From the NCBI GenBank assembly GCA_001509375.1, contig LGFT01000001.1:1-64000 (forward strand): a stretch of 64,000 nucleotides of DNA. The letters run 5' to 3'. Below, one piece after another: positions 34,730-43,834 of the stretch. This DNA is from Methanothrix harundinacea. GTDB lineage: Archaea; Halobacteriota; Methanosarcinia; Methanotrichales; Methanotrichaceae. Position numbers and translations under genes: made by a program. Under the pieces are notes generated by a model. That model was not told the origin of the DNA and searched no databases. It saw only the letters and a list, made by a program, of their open reading frames with translations. The stretch's first letter is position 1, and every line of letters starts with the position of its first letter.

Positions 34730-35548
34730 ATGGCTGCAGAGCTAGTTATCCTTCCAAGGATGGAGTTCAAGATGACGGTAAAAGATGGCGATTTCATCAA
34801 GGTAGATTACACCGAGAGCGTTGACGGCCAGGTGATATCCACCACAAACCGGGATGTGGCAATGAATAACGACATCTACGAGGACGGCGTCGAGTACGGC
34901 CCAGCCCTGATCGTGGTAGGATCTGGAGACGTGGTGGAGGGGTTTAAAGACGAGCTGATGGGAAAGGAGATCGGAAGTTCCGGAAGCGTGGAGGTCCCCC
35001 CCGAGAAGGGCTACGGCGTTCGCGACCCCGAGAACGTCGAGCTGATACCCCTTACAAAGTTCAAGAAGGAGAAGCCCGAGATCGGGATGAGGGTCTCAGT
35101 CGACGGCAAGATGGGAACCCTTACACGGATCATCGGGAGGAAGGCGAGGATCGACTACAATCATGTCCTCGCGGACAAGACGGTGAAGTTCGACTATACC
35201 ATCACCGAGAGGATAGAGGATAGACAGGAGAGGCTGGAGAGCCTGATTAGGATCTTCGCCAAGATCGATCTGGCGGCAAAGATCCTGGAGGATGACGTCG
35301 CCGAGGTCGAGTCTCCCTGGGAGATGAGCTACTACAAGGAGTGGCCGATGATAAGGCGGGGCGTCGCCGAGATGGCCATGAGGCTCCTCGACTTCAAAGA
35401 GGTCCGGTACATTGAGAGCCACAAGCTCGCCCCCACCGTCACCTCACAGCTGGTATCTCCTCCGCCCAGGCTAGAGGAGACAGAGGAAAAAGAGGAGACA
35501 GAAACGTCGGCCGAGACTCCAGCGCCAGACGAGCAGAGCTTAGGTTAG
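34730..35548 (+). CDS. FKBP-type peptidyl-prolyl isomerase, long archaeal type
   Basis: The 272-residue protein belongs to the long FKBP/SlyD-like archaeal isomerases. An FKBP core (DGDFIKVDYTESVDGQVIST, VVEGFKDELMGKEIG, VPPEKGYG) contains an inserted chaperone flap, followed by a C-terminal domain of about 110 residues and an acidic Glu/Thr-rich tail (ETEEKEETETSAETPA). Such proteins assist folding of nascent chains. Alternative starts at Met11 or Met15 are possible. It begins 8 bases after pyrI and may be cotranscribed. Confidence 0.9.
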   Translation: MAAELVILPRMEFKMTVKDGDFIKVDYTESVDGQVISTTNRDVAMNNDIYEDGVEYGPALIVVGSGDVVEGFKDELMGKEIGSSGSVEVPPEKGYGVRDPENVELIPLTKFKKEKPEIGMRVSVDGKMGTLTRIIGRKARIDYNHVLADKTVKFDYTITERIEDRQERLESLIRIFAKIDLAAKILEDDVAEVESPWEMSYYKEWPMIRRGVAEMAMRLLDFKEVRYIESHKLAPTVTSQLVSPPPRLEETEEKEETETSAETPAPDEQSLG

Positions 35549-35637
35549 CGTTTCGGGATCAAGAAGGATTGTCGATCCGATCCCGGGGTCCGTCGCCCGC
35601 CCCTCAGTGGGCGAAATCATTCATTTTTGGCAAACGG

Positions 35638-35645
35638 TTTTATAG
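35638..35645 (+). promoter_or_regulatory. TATA box for the leuA-type gene
   Basis: TTTATAG is centred about 27 bases before the ATG at 35669. It predicts a leaderless transcript and fixes the natural start despite the frameshift that follows. Confidence 0.55.
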
Positions 35646-35668
35646 GGCGAGCCCTCAACTGGGAACTC

Positions 35669-37235
35669 ATGACGCAAGAGCAATCTGCGTGGGATCGTTT
35701 TCTATAACATCGAAGCGCTGCGTGGAGAAAAAGTTCGGATTTTTGACACCACCCTCCGGGACGGTGAACAGACCCCCGGCGTCTCTCTGACCCCGGAGGA
35801 GAAGATCATTATCGCTCGGCAGCTCGACAAGCTCGGCGTGAACGTCATCGAGGCCGGTTTTCCAGTATCCTCTCGAGGCGATTTTGAGGCCGTCAGGATG
35901 ATCGCGAACGAGGGGCTGGCTGCCGAGGTTTGCGGCCTCTCGCGGATCATACGAAAGGATATCGACGCCTCCCTCGACGCCGAGGTGGACATGGTCCACG
36001 TCTTCGTCTCGACCTCGGATATCCAGATCCAGCACACCATCAAAAAGAGCCGCCAGGAGATCGTCGAGCAGTCGGTGGGGGCCGTCGAGTACGTCAAGGA
36101 TCACGGGAGGGTCTGCCTCTTCTCGGCGATGGACGCCACCCGAACGCCCCTCCCCTTCCTGAAGGAGATCTTCGGAGCCGTGGAGGGGGCGGGCTGCGAC
36201 ATCATCAACATCCCCGACACCGTCGGGGTGGCGATCCCGACGATCTTCTACACCATGGTGAAAGAGATCTGCAGTTCGACGAAGAATATGGTCGTCGACG
36301 TCCACTGCCATAACGACTTCGGCCTCGCCGTTGCCAACAGCCTCGCCGCCTTCGAGGCGGGGGCAAGAGAGGTCCAGGTGGCGGCGAACGGTCTCGGCGA
36401 GAGGGCGGGAAACGCTAACCTCGCCGAGACGGTGATGTGCCTTCACTCGATGTACGGAGCCGAGACCTCCATCAATACGCCTTACCTTGTGGAGACCGCA
36501 AAGCTCGTCGAGAGGCTTTCGGAGGTGAGGATCTCCAGGACCGCTCCCATCGTCGGCGATAACGCTTTCGCTCACGAGAGTGGGATCCACAGCCACGGAG
36601 TCCTGGAGCGCTCCGACACCTTCGAGCCGGGCATCATGACCCCGGAGATGGTGGGCCACCGAAGGAGGATCGTCCTCGGAAAGCATACGGGAAGGCACGC
36701 CGTAAGGCAGTCCCTTGAGGAGATGGGGTACGGACCCAATGAGAGCCAGCTCCAGGAGATCCTGGAGAGGGTGAAAGACCTTGGAGACAAGGGGAAATGC
36801 GTGACGAACGCCGACCTCCAGACGATAGCCGAGGTGGTAATCGGAGAGCTGGCCAAGGAGAAGCAGGCCGTCATCCTGAAGGAGCTGGCGGTGATGACAG
36901 GAAACACCCTCACCTCGACGGCCACTGTCCGGGCCACCGTAAGGGGCGAAGAGCGGGTCCTCGCCAACATCGGCGTAGGTCCCGTGGACGCCGCCCTGAA
37001 CGCGGTCCGGGGGATCCTCGGGGACGAGACCGCCGTCAAGATCAGTGACTTCCGGATCGAGGCGATAACAGGAGGGTCCGACGCCCTCGCCGAGGTGGTG
37101 ATAGGCGTCGAGAATAGCCGCCTCGGAAGGAAGGTGACGGCCCGGTCCGCGAGGGAGGATATCGTCATGGCCTCGGTGGAGGCCCTGATCAACGCCATAA
37201 ACAGACTGATGCTTTTGGAGGAAGAAGCAAGTTGA
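35669..37235 (+). CDS. leuA: 2-Isopropylmalate synthase-type enzyme with an apparent +1 frameshift near the start
   Basis: The barrel shows IFDTTLRDGEQTPGVSL, NIPDTVG, the metal site HCHNDFG and VLGKHTGRHAV. A C-terminal LeuA dimer domain of about 110 residues suggests feedback control. Citramalate or homocitrate synthase are alternatives of the same family. The TATA box points to ATG 35669 (MTQEQSAWDRF), but that frame ends at TAA 35705-35707. Skipping one base near 35702 joins it to YNIEALRGEKVRIFDTT. In the barrel frame no ATG, GTG or TTG occurs before the catalytic DTTLRDGEQ, and starting at the next start codon (35838) would delete it. Either the assembly has a one-base error, or the gene is broken or recoded. 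Confidence 0.85.
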
Positions 37236-37999
37236 GCGATGCAAAATACGAGGTGACAGATACCCACTGCCACCTCGACTTCAAAAACTTCAACAAGGAC
37301 AGAGATGAGGTAATCCAGAGAGCCTTAAAGGCCGGGGTGACGACGATGATCAACTCCGGGATCGACCTCAAGACCAACAGGAAAACTCTCGAGCTCGCAA
37401 AAAAATACAATTTCATTCACGCGACCTTGGGCCTCAACCCGAACGGCCTCGGCGAGATGACCGACGAGGAGGTGACCTCCACCCTCGACCAGATCCGATC
37501 TCACGCAAAAGAGATCGTCGGCGTCGGCGAGGCGGGCCTCGACTACTACCGCTGTCCCGACGAAAAGGGACGGGACCGACAGCGAGCGGTCTTCAGGAAG
37601 GTTGTGGACCTCTCGAGGGAGCTGGACCTCCCCCAGGTGATCCACGCCCGTCTCGCCGAGGACGAGGCCTTCGATATGGTGAAAGACCTGAACAAGGTCG
37701 TCTTCCACTGCTACAGTGGGACGGTGGGGACGATGAGAGACGCCGTCGACCGGGGCTTTTACATATCCCTCGCCACCGTCGTCTGCAAGTCCGCACAGCA
37801 CCAGGTTCTGGCGAGACAGGTCCCCCTGGAACTGCTTTTGGTCGAGACCGATAGCCCTTTCCTCTCTCCAAAAAAGGGGAGGAACGAACCCTCATACGTT
37901 ATGGAAGCCCTCAAACTGATCGCCAGGATCAAGGACCTTCCGCCTGAAGATGTGGCAGAAGCCACTACCGCAAACGCCAAACGTATTTTCTACCTCTGA
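37232..37999 (+). CDS. TatD family metal-dependent hydrolase
   Basis: The 255-residue TIM-barrel hydrolase has paired histidines in TDTHCHLDF (12 and 14), the catalytic glutamate in VGVGEAGLDYY, further histidines in QVIHARL and VVFHCYSG, and the aspartate in LVETDSPFL. TatD proteins are 3'-5' DNA exonucleases in bacteria, and archaeal members are mostly uncharacterised. The TTG start overlaps the leuA-type stop (TTGA), so the two genes are translationally coupled although functionally unrelated. Confidence 0.9.
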   Translation: MSDAKYEVTDTHCHLDFKNFNKDRDEVIQRALKAGVTTMINSGIDLKTNRKTLELAKKYNFIHATLGLNPNGLGEMTDEEVTSTLDQIRSHAKEIVGVGEAGLDYYRCPDEKGRDRQRAVFRKVVDLSRELDLPQVIHARLAEDEAFDMVKDLNKVVFHCYSGTVGTMRDAVDRGFYISLATVVCKSAQHQVLARQVPLELLLVETDSPFLSPKKGRNEPSYVMEALKLIARIKDLPPEDVAEATTANAKRIFYL

Positions 38000-38187
38000 G
38001 CGGGAGCCGTTATCCCGCTCCGCGGCTTTATCCCTGATCCTCTTGTATGCGACTCTTAACCTGCCCGACTCTGATCTGACCTTCTAATCTGATTTGATCT
38101 TATGACCTCATCCCTTCGAGATAAGATGGAAAATTATATCAGATCGACGTGAAAATCACTGTGTAAGCGAGATGGACCAGTGATCTG

Positions 38188-38673
38188 ATGCCGATACGCT
38201 TCGAACACATAATGAAGTATTTGGGCTCCAAGAAGGAGAAGGGGAGGAAGAAGATCGGCCTGTTGGTGGATGGGCCCAACATGCTCCGAAAGGAGTTCCA
38301 GATCGACCTGGAGGAGATCAGAGACATCCTGAAGGACTATGGCGATATCAAGGTGGGCCGGGTATTCCTAAACCAGTACGCATCCGAGAAGCTGGTGGAG
38401 GCAGTGGAGAATCAGGGATTTGAGCCCGTGATCTGCACGAGCGACGTCGACGTGAAGCTGGCGGTGGAGGCGATGGATATGATCTACAACCCCATCATAG
38501 ACACCATCGCTCTCGTCACGAGGGACGCCGACTTCAAACCGGTCCTTCTGAAGGCGATGGAGCATGGAAAAGAGACTATAATCTTCGGGGCGGAGCCTGG
38601 ATTCTCTGTCGCTCTTAAGAACTCTGCGGATTACGTCATCGTCCTTCGGGACGGTGAGTACGTGGTCAAGTGA
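38188..38673 (+). CDS. NYN-domain (LabA/DUF88-like) putative ribonuclease
   Basis: The 161-residue protein has a PIN-like NYN fold: GLLVDGPNMLR with Asp28, TSDVDVKLAVEAMD and ALVTRDADFKPVL supply the acidic residues of a metal site. Archaeal members of this type are conserved but uncharacterised; RNA cleavage is inferred from the fold. A TATA box (AAATTATATC, 38131-38140) predicts a short leader of about 26 bases. The rhomboid gene begins directly after the stop codon. Confidence 0.82.
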   Translation: MPIRFEHIMKYLGSKKEKGRKKIGLLVDGPNMLRKEFQIDLEEIRDILKDYGDIKVGRVFLNQYASEKLVEAVENQGFEPVICTSDVDVKLAVEAMDMIYNPIIDTIALVTRDADFKPVLLKAMEHGKETIIFGAEPGFSVALKNSADYVIVLRDGEYVVK

Positions 38674-38674
38674 T

Positions 38675-39460
38675 ATGGGTCGCCAGCATCTATTTGTAGG
38701 GCCTCTTCCAGATGAGGGGCAGGGCAAAAGGCGAGGTGAGATCGATTTGAGGGAATATTTTGGGAGGTCGGGACGTGCCTGGGCGAGAGGGCTTTTGGTT
38801 CAAGCCGGATGGAAAAGAGACGGCGTCCGTGACGATGGCTGGAACGACCCCGACGCCTGGGACGACGATAAGTTTTCCCCCTCTGGAGGTTTCAGGCTTC
38901 CTCTGACGTACTCGGGCATAATCCTGGTCATCTGCGTTTTATTCTTCTTCGTGAGAGTTCTTGCCCCCGTCTTCGCCTTCAACTACCTGGCCTTAAACCC
39001 CTCCTTCGTCGCAAGCAGGCCCTGGACCCTCATCACCCATATGTTCGTTCATGCGAACATGGAGCACCTATTCTTCAACATGCTATTCCTATTCTTCTTC
39101 GGAACGGAGCTGGAGCGGAGGGTAGGCGAGTCGAGGTTCCTCCAAATCTTCATAATATCGGGGCTTGCTGGAGCCATCGGCCAGATGGCGGTGGTGCCCA
39201 CTGGTTATATGATGGGGGCGAGCGGCGCCTTATACGGCGTCATGGGCTGCCTTGCCGTAATTGCCCCGGAGATCAAGGTTCTCCTCTTCTTTGTGATACC
39301 CCTCAGCATAAGGGCAGCTGTGGTCCTCTTTGCGGTCCTCGACTTCACCATGATGGGGTCTGCAGACAGCATAGCCCACATGGCCCACATAACGGGCCTT
39401 CTCGCGGGCCTCGCCTACGGCGGGATGCTCAAAGACCGATATCGCTACAGGCACCGTTAA
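38675..39460 (+). CDS. Rhomboid family intramembrane serine protease
   Basis: The 261-residue protein has a hydrophilic N-terminal region of about 80 residues and then six membrane helices. The catalytic serine lies in MGASGALYGVMG, the catalytic histidine in HMAHITGLLAGLAYGG, and HANMEHLFFNMLFLFFFG is the conserved early helix with the oxyanion histidine. It should cleave membrane proteins within the bilayer. The ATG at 38675 overlaps the NYN gene stop region. Its last codons and stop lie inside the first unit of a five-copy 19-bp tandem repeat. Confidence 0.92.
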   Translation: MGRQHLFVGPLPDEGQGKRRGEIDLREYFGRSGRAWARGLLVQAGWKRDGVRDDGWNDPDAWDDDKFSPSGGFRLPLTYSGIILVICVLFFFVRVLAPVFAFNYLALNPSFVASRPWTLITHMFVHANMEHLFFNMLFLFFFGTELERRVGESRFLQIFIISGLAGAIGQMAVVPTGYMMGASGALYGVMGCLAVIAPEIKVLLFFVIPLSIRAAVVLFAVLDFTMMGSADSIAHMAHITGLLAGLAYGGMLKDRYRYRHR

Positions 39461-39539
39461 GCTCTACAGGCACCGTTAAGCTCTACAGGCACCGTTAAGC
39501 TCTACAGGCACCGTTAAGCTCTACAGGCACCGTTAAGCT
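39445..39539. repeat. Five perfect tandem copies of a 19-bp unit
   Basis: The unit CTACAGGCACCGTTAAGCT is repeated five times without a mismatch (39445, 39464, 39483, 39502, 39521). The first copy includes the last codons and the TAA of the rhomboid gene, so the array arose by duplication of that gene end. Because 19 is not a multiple of three, the extra copies cannot extend the protein. The perfect identity suggests recent slippage. Confidence 0.97.
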
Positions 39540-39648
39540 CTTGTGGGGTGGGCGAAAAGCTGAAGTGAAGCTTGGGTCATTTGCGATAGATATGGGCTTT
39601 GCATCTTGATAACGTGGTGATAATCTGGGAGATGAGATCGGAATTATC

Positions 39649-41202
39649 GTGGGGGAGACTAGCGCCCACGAGTTCAAGTTTTTGATCGTTGACGAGGCGA
39701 GCAGGGGAAGCTACGTCAAGGTTAAAGACGGCCCCAGGGGGTGGATCATAGCCCAGGTGGTGGAGGTCACAAGGTCCAACGTCGCCTACAGCATCAGCAT
39801 CATCGACGAGAATAATTCAGAGGCTAGAGAGCGGGTCTTGGGCCTCGCTCGGGTGATCGGGGTGACCACGGGCGGAAGGCTCGCGATGCCCACAAACCCC
39901 CCCCGGCCTGGAGATCCAGTCCTGAGGGCCGACGCTCCCTTAATTGAGATGGCCCTGGGCCTATCGAAGGGAAACCTCTACATCGGCCTCCTCGAGGGGC
40001 ACGACTTGAAGGTGAGACTAGAAGCCGACTCCTTCGTCCAGAAGCACTGCAGCATCCTCGCAAAGACCGGGAGCGGAAAGTCCTACACCGCCGCGGTGGT
40101 CCTGGAGGAGCTCCTGGAGAGGGGGGTCGCCCTTCTGATCATCGATCCTCACGGCGAGTACGCCTCGATGAAGCAGAAGAACACCAAGGGCGATTTCGCC
40201 AAGTACGACGTCACGCCGAGAGGGTACGACGTGACCGTCTACTCTCCTGCAAACAAAACGACAGCCCCTCACGCAGACCGTTTCCTCCGGTTCAATGGCA
40301 AGAACCTGACCGCCCGGGAGCTCTCTGCTATGCTCCCAGAGGACGTGACCAACAGCCAGAGGGGGGTCCTCTACGAGGCGATAAAGATCCTCGCCTCTGA
40401 TGGCGGGACATACGAGCTGGAGGACGTCATCGCCCAGGCCGAGAAGGACACGAGCAAGGCGAAGTGGGGGCTGATCGGCCATCTCGAGGCTCTGGAGGAG
40501 CTGGGCATATTCTCGGGCAAGGCGACGGAACTCGGGGAACTCCTCCAGAGGGGGAAGGCCTCCGTCATCGAGATGACCGGAGTTCCCCCCGACCTCCAGG
40601 GTATGATAGTCGCCAAGCTTCTCTCAGACCTCTTCGAGGCGAGGAAGAGGGGGCTCGTCAACCCCGGGATGGTCGTCGTCGAGGAGGCCCACAACTACAT
40701 CCCTGAGAGGGGGAGCGGACGGGCCGCCAGCACCCCAGTTATACGGACCATAGCCGCCGAGGGCCGCAAGTTCGGCCTCGGCCTTCTCGTCATCAGCCAG
40801 AGACCCGCGAGGGTCGATAAAAACGTCATATCCCAGTGCAACACCCAGATCATCCTCCGGGTCACAAACCCCAACGACCTTCGGGCCCTGAGCAAGGGGA
40901 TCGAGGGGATGAGCTCGGAGCTGGAGGGGGATATAAAGAGGCTTCCGCCGGGGACGGCGATGCTGGTGAGCAACGAGATCGAGCATCCCGTCACCGTGAA
41001 GATAAGGCCGAGGAAGAGCAGGCACGGGGGGGTGAGCACTCCCATCGTCGGCTGTGAGAGGGCTAGGGCTGCTGCAGGAGCCGCTAGAGGAGCGAAACCT
41101 GGCAGCTCTCTCGTCAGCGGAACAAAAACTGTGCCCGATGGTGGGCCAAAAGAGAAAAAGGAAGCAAGCGGCGGTTTCCTCAGGAAGATCCTTGGCAAAT
41201 GA
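39649..41202 (+). CDS. herA: HerA-type bipolar DNA translocase/helicase
   Basis: The 517-residue hexameric ATPase has an N-terminal HAS-barrel domain, Walker A AKTGSGKSYTAAVV (139-145 core), LLIIDPHGEYAS, the Walker B-like VVVEEAHNYIPERG near residue 344, and the arginine-finger region RKFGLGLLVISQRPARVDKN. HerA works with NurA in DNA end resection; no nurA, mre11 or rad50 is present here. GTG 39649 is the only usual start codon, but the frame just upstream reads GDEIGII before VGETSAHEF, which looks like family sequence. The true start may be a rare codon near 39625. Confidence 0.93.
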   Translation: MGETSAHEFKFLIVDEASRGSYVKVKDGPRGWIIAQVVEVTRSNVAYSISIIDENNSEARERVLGLARVIGVTTGGRLAMPTNPPRPGDPVLRADAPLIEMALGLSKGNLYIGLLEGHDLKVRLEADSFVQKHCSILAKTGSGKSYTAAVVLEELLERGVALLIIDPHGEYASMKQKNTKGDFAKYDVTPRGYDVTVYSPANKTTAPHADRFLRFNGKNLTARELSAMLPEDVTNSQRGVLYEAIKILASDGGTYELEDVIAQAEKDTSKAKWGLIGHLEALEELGIFSGKATELGELLQRGKASVIEMTGVPPDLQGMIVAKLLSDLFEARKRGLVNPGMVVVEEAHNYIPERGSGRAASTPVIRTIAAEGRKFGLGLLVISQRPARVDKNVISQCNTQIILRVTNPNDLRALSKGIEGMSSELEGDIKRLPPGTAMLVSNEIEHPVTVKIRPRKSRHGGVSTPIVGCERARAAAGAARGAKPGSSLVSGTKTVPDGGPKEKKEASGGFLRKILGK

Positions 41203-41267
41203 TCCGGAAGGGACTTATTCTGTCTTCTCAGCCTGCTCATCGGGGCTTGACTTTTTGGGGCTCATAT

Positions 41268-42440
41268 TCAGGATATCGCCGACGGATTTTCCATCCTGAT
41301 GAGGAGGATCGCAGCCATAAAAGCCGCCGATGCGCCGAAGAGAAATGTCGCCTGGGGGTTCAAATACTGCCAGAGAAATCCAGCACCAACCCCCGAGACG
41401 ATGGCGGATACGCCGACAGCGCCGTAGTAGACCCCAAAGCCCGTCCCCCTGATCTCCGCCCGGCACAGATCCGAGACGAAGGCCCGCTCAGCTCCGTCGA
41501 CGATGGCGAAGACGAGGCCGTAGAGGGAGAATAAGAGGACCAGAACCGGCGTCGATGAGACGAGGGCGAAGCCGAGGGAGACGAGGGCGAATAGCGAGTA
41601 ACCGAGGGTTAAGACCTTCTTTCTTCCGACCCGGTCGGACCAGGATCCGCTGGGGATCGAGAATATGGTATACACCAGATTGAAGAGGACGTAGAGGAGG
41701 AGGGGCGCGCCGACGGCCATGCCCCCGGAGAAGAAGTCCGTGGCCCTCAGGATGAAGAACATGTAGCTGAAGTTTGCGAGAGCGAAGAGGGAGGAGATGG
41801 CGATGAACTGGCGGAGGTCGGGCGAGATCTCGGATAGGTCCGGCCGGATGGTGCATACTGGAGACCTGCTCTTCTCCCTGACGGGGATGAGGGGAAGGAG
41901 GGCGACGAAGGCGACGATCCCTGCCACGACGAAGATCGTTCTGAAATCCATCCCGCCCTGCCAGAGGAGGTAGGCGAGGACCGACCCGATCACCGCCCCC
42001 AGGGAGTCGAGGGCCCGATGGATGCCAAAGCCCCTCCCCCGCCCCTCTCGGGACGCGGACTCGGCGATGATGGCGTCCCGGGGGGCAGACCGTACCCCCT
42101 TGCCGGACCGCTCCAGAGTCTTGAGGACGAGGACCTGCTGCCAGCTCGCTGCGATTGCGAGGAAGAGCTTTCCCGCGGCGGAGATGCCGTAACCCGCCGC
42201 GACGAGGGGCTTTCTTCGTCCCATCCGGTCCGACCAGCACCCTGAGACGACCTTGAGGAGGCTGGGGAGGCCGTCGGAAAGCCCCCCGATCAGTCCGACG
42301 GCAACGCCGCCGGCGCCCAGAGATGCGATGAAGAGCGGCAGTATCGGCTGGATGATCTCGCTGCTGGCGTCGTTTAGGAGGCTCACAAGGCCCAGGAGGT
42401 ATATGTTCCTCTTCCCCTCTTCTCGGGATTCCGCCTTCAT
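41268..42440 (-). CDS. Major facilitator superfamily transporter
   Basis: The 390-residue protein has about twelve membrane helices in two halves. The loop motif SDRMGRRKPLVAAGY follows helix 2 and its counterpart SDRVGRKKVLTLGYS follows helix 8. SGKGVRSAPRDAIIAES is typical of a subgroup of drug- and metabolite-efflux carriers. Substrate and direction cannot be read from sequence. It converges with herA and stands as a single gene. A divergent secreted-protein gene lies upstream. Confidence 0.9.
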   Translation of the reverse strand: MKAESREEGKRNIYLLGLVSLLNDASSEIIQPILPLFIASLGAGGVAVGLIGGLSDGLPSLLKVVSGCWSDRMGRRKPLVAAGYGISAAGKLFLAIAASWQQVLVLKTLERSGKGVRSAPRDAIIAESASREGRGRGFGIHRALDSLGAVIGSVLAYLLWQGGMDFRTIFVVAGIVAFVALLPLIPVREKSRSPVCTIRPDLSEISPDLRQFIAISSLFALANFSYMFFILRATDFFSGGMAVGAPLLLYVLFNLVYTIFSIPSGSWSDRVGRKKVLTLGYSLFALVSLGFALVSSTPVLVLLFSLYGLVFAIVDGAERAFVSDLCRAEIRGTGFGVYYGAVGVSAIVSGVGAGFLWQYLNPQATFLFGASAAFMAAILLIRMENPSAIS

Positions 42441-42555
42441 TGATGAAATCTAGGCTGAAAGATAACAATAATGTTTCGGTCCGTTTCGATTTTGTATGCG
42501 GTTCAAAGATTCACGAAGGTTGTTTATAGTATAGGACCCGAAAATATCGGAGAAG

Positions 42556-43281
42556 ATGAGATCGATCCCGTCATGGTGGGATGGCAGAATGAAAGTCGAG
42601 GCACCTCTCTTGGCGACCCTCTCTCTCGCGATGGTCATCGCAGGATTTGCCGCTGCTGTCTCCCCCGGCGATCAGCTAGTCTCCCTCCTGGAAGAGGGTG
42701 AGTATCCGCCAAAGGTGCCAGTGGGTCCAGCTCTCGCGGATCTGGGCCTGGTCTTGGCCGGAACCGGGGTCGCCTCGAACTCCACGGCAGACCTTCCCCT
42801 CACCCTGATGGTTGAGAGGACGAGGCTGATCCGGCCCTCTCACGCTGAAAATCTCTTTGACAAACTGGGCAGAATCGATGCATTTGTGGTCGGAGGATCG
42901 AGCTTTGAAGGATCCGATTATGAGGGTCACATGCTCCTCTCCGATAGGCCCTACCTTCTCGGCGAGATTGAGATTTCCGGCGGGGAGGAGGTCTCGGAGC
43001 TGGAGGCGGATGTGCTGAAGAAGACCTCGGGAGGCGGCGAGGAAGACGTAGGCCGCTTCTATATCAAGACGGAAAGGCGGGAACGCCTCTGGGATGGCGA
43101 GGGCGTCTTGTCCATAGAGGACGACGTTATTCGAGGCGATTACAAGGTCATTCTCGGGATGACGCCTCAAGCTGAAAGAAGGTCCGAGGAGGTCCGGATC
43201 GTCTCAGGATCGCCACCTGACATATCAACGATCACGTCTTCAGTTTCGAATACGGGAAAACCTGGATTGATATGGAAATGA
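42556..43281 (+). CDS. Secreted protein of unknown function
   Basis: The 241-residue protein has a signal peptide (LLATLSLAMVIAGFAAAV), then an acidic, glycine-rich extracellular region without cysteines. A TATA box (TTTATA, 42523-42528) predicts a transcript start near 42552, close to the ATG at 42556. An internal ATG at 42589 with a GGTGGGA ribosome site gives a more usual signal-peptide start. I recognise no family. TspO follows four bases after its stop, so the two are probably cotranscribed. Confidence 0.65.
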   Translation: MRSIPSWWDGRMKVEAPLLATLSLAMVIAGFAAAVSPGDQLVSLLEEGEYPPKVPVGPALADLGLVLAGTGVASNSTADLPLTLMVERTRLIRPSHAENLFDKLGRIDAFVVGGSSFEGSDYEGHMLLSDRPYLLGEIEISGGEEVSELEADVLKKTSGGGEEDVGRFYIKTERRERLWDGEGVLSIEDDVIRGDYKVILGMTPQAERRSEEVRIVSGSPPDISTITSSVSNTGKPGLIWK

Positions 43282-43285
43282 CGAA

Positions 43286-43765
43286 ATGAGACGAGCAGAC
43301 TTAATCAAGCTGGCCGCGTCCCTTGGCGCCTGCTACCTCGCGGCCTTCCTGGGGTCGATATTCACCATGCCGAACGTGCCCGTCTGGTACGCCTCATTGG
43401 CGAGGCCCTTCTTTGCCCCACCCGGCTGGGTCTTCGCCCCGGTCTGGACCGCCCTATACACCCTGATGGGGCTCTCCGCCTACCTGATCTTGCGGGAGGG
43501 GATGAACGACCCGAAGGTAAAACCGGCATTGTCGGTCTTCGTCCTCCAGCTTGTCGTTAACGTGTCCTGGTCTGCGGCCTTCTTCGGCCTCCGCTCCCCT
43601 CTGGCGGGGCTCGCCGTCATCGTCCTACTCTGGGCTCTCATCGCCCTGACGATTCAGAAGTTCTGGGCTATTTCGAGGACTGCGGGAGCCCTTCTTCTGC
43701 CCTACCTAATCTGGGTGAGTTTCGCGGCGATTCTGAACTTTGGGATCTGGAGACTCAATCCATGA
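43286..43765 (+). CDS. tspO: TspO/MBR family membrane protein
   Basis: The 159-residue protein has five membrane helices and the family hallmarks FFAPPGWVFAPVWTALYTLMG-like loop (residues about 42-62), QLVVNVSWSAAFFGL and PYLIWVSFAAILNFGIW. TspO proteins bind porphyrins and isoprenoids and are linked to light or oxidative stress responses in bacteria. Archaeal roles are not established. A superoxide reductase gene follows within 70 bases. Confidence 0.95.
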   Translation: MRRADLIKLAASLGACYLAAFLGSIFTMPNVPVWYASLARPFFAPPGWVFAPVWTALYTLMGLSAYLILREGMNDPKVKPALSVFVLQLVVNVSWSAAFFGLRSPLAGLAVIVLLWALIALTIQKFWAISRTAGALLLPYLIWVSFAAILNFGIWRLNP

Positions 43766-43834
43766 CTTGTCTTAAATTCTTGTACCAATAACATTTTAAT
43801 GGTTTGAAGCCCTCTATGGAGTCAGGTGATACGA

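Noticed and set aside
35667..37244. 525-codon minus-strand open frame opposite the LeuA-type gene
   Set aside because: It is composed of antisense His/Asp/Arg-rich sequence without family features.
39445..39539. Possible short CRISPR array
   Set aside because: The copies are directly adjacent with no spacers, so it is a simple tandem repeat.
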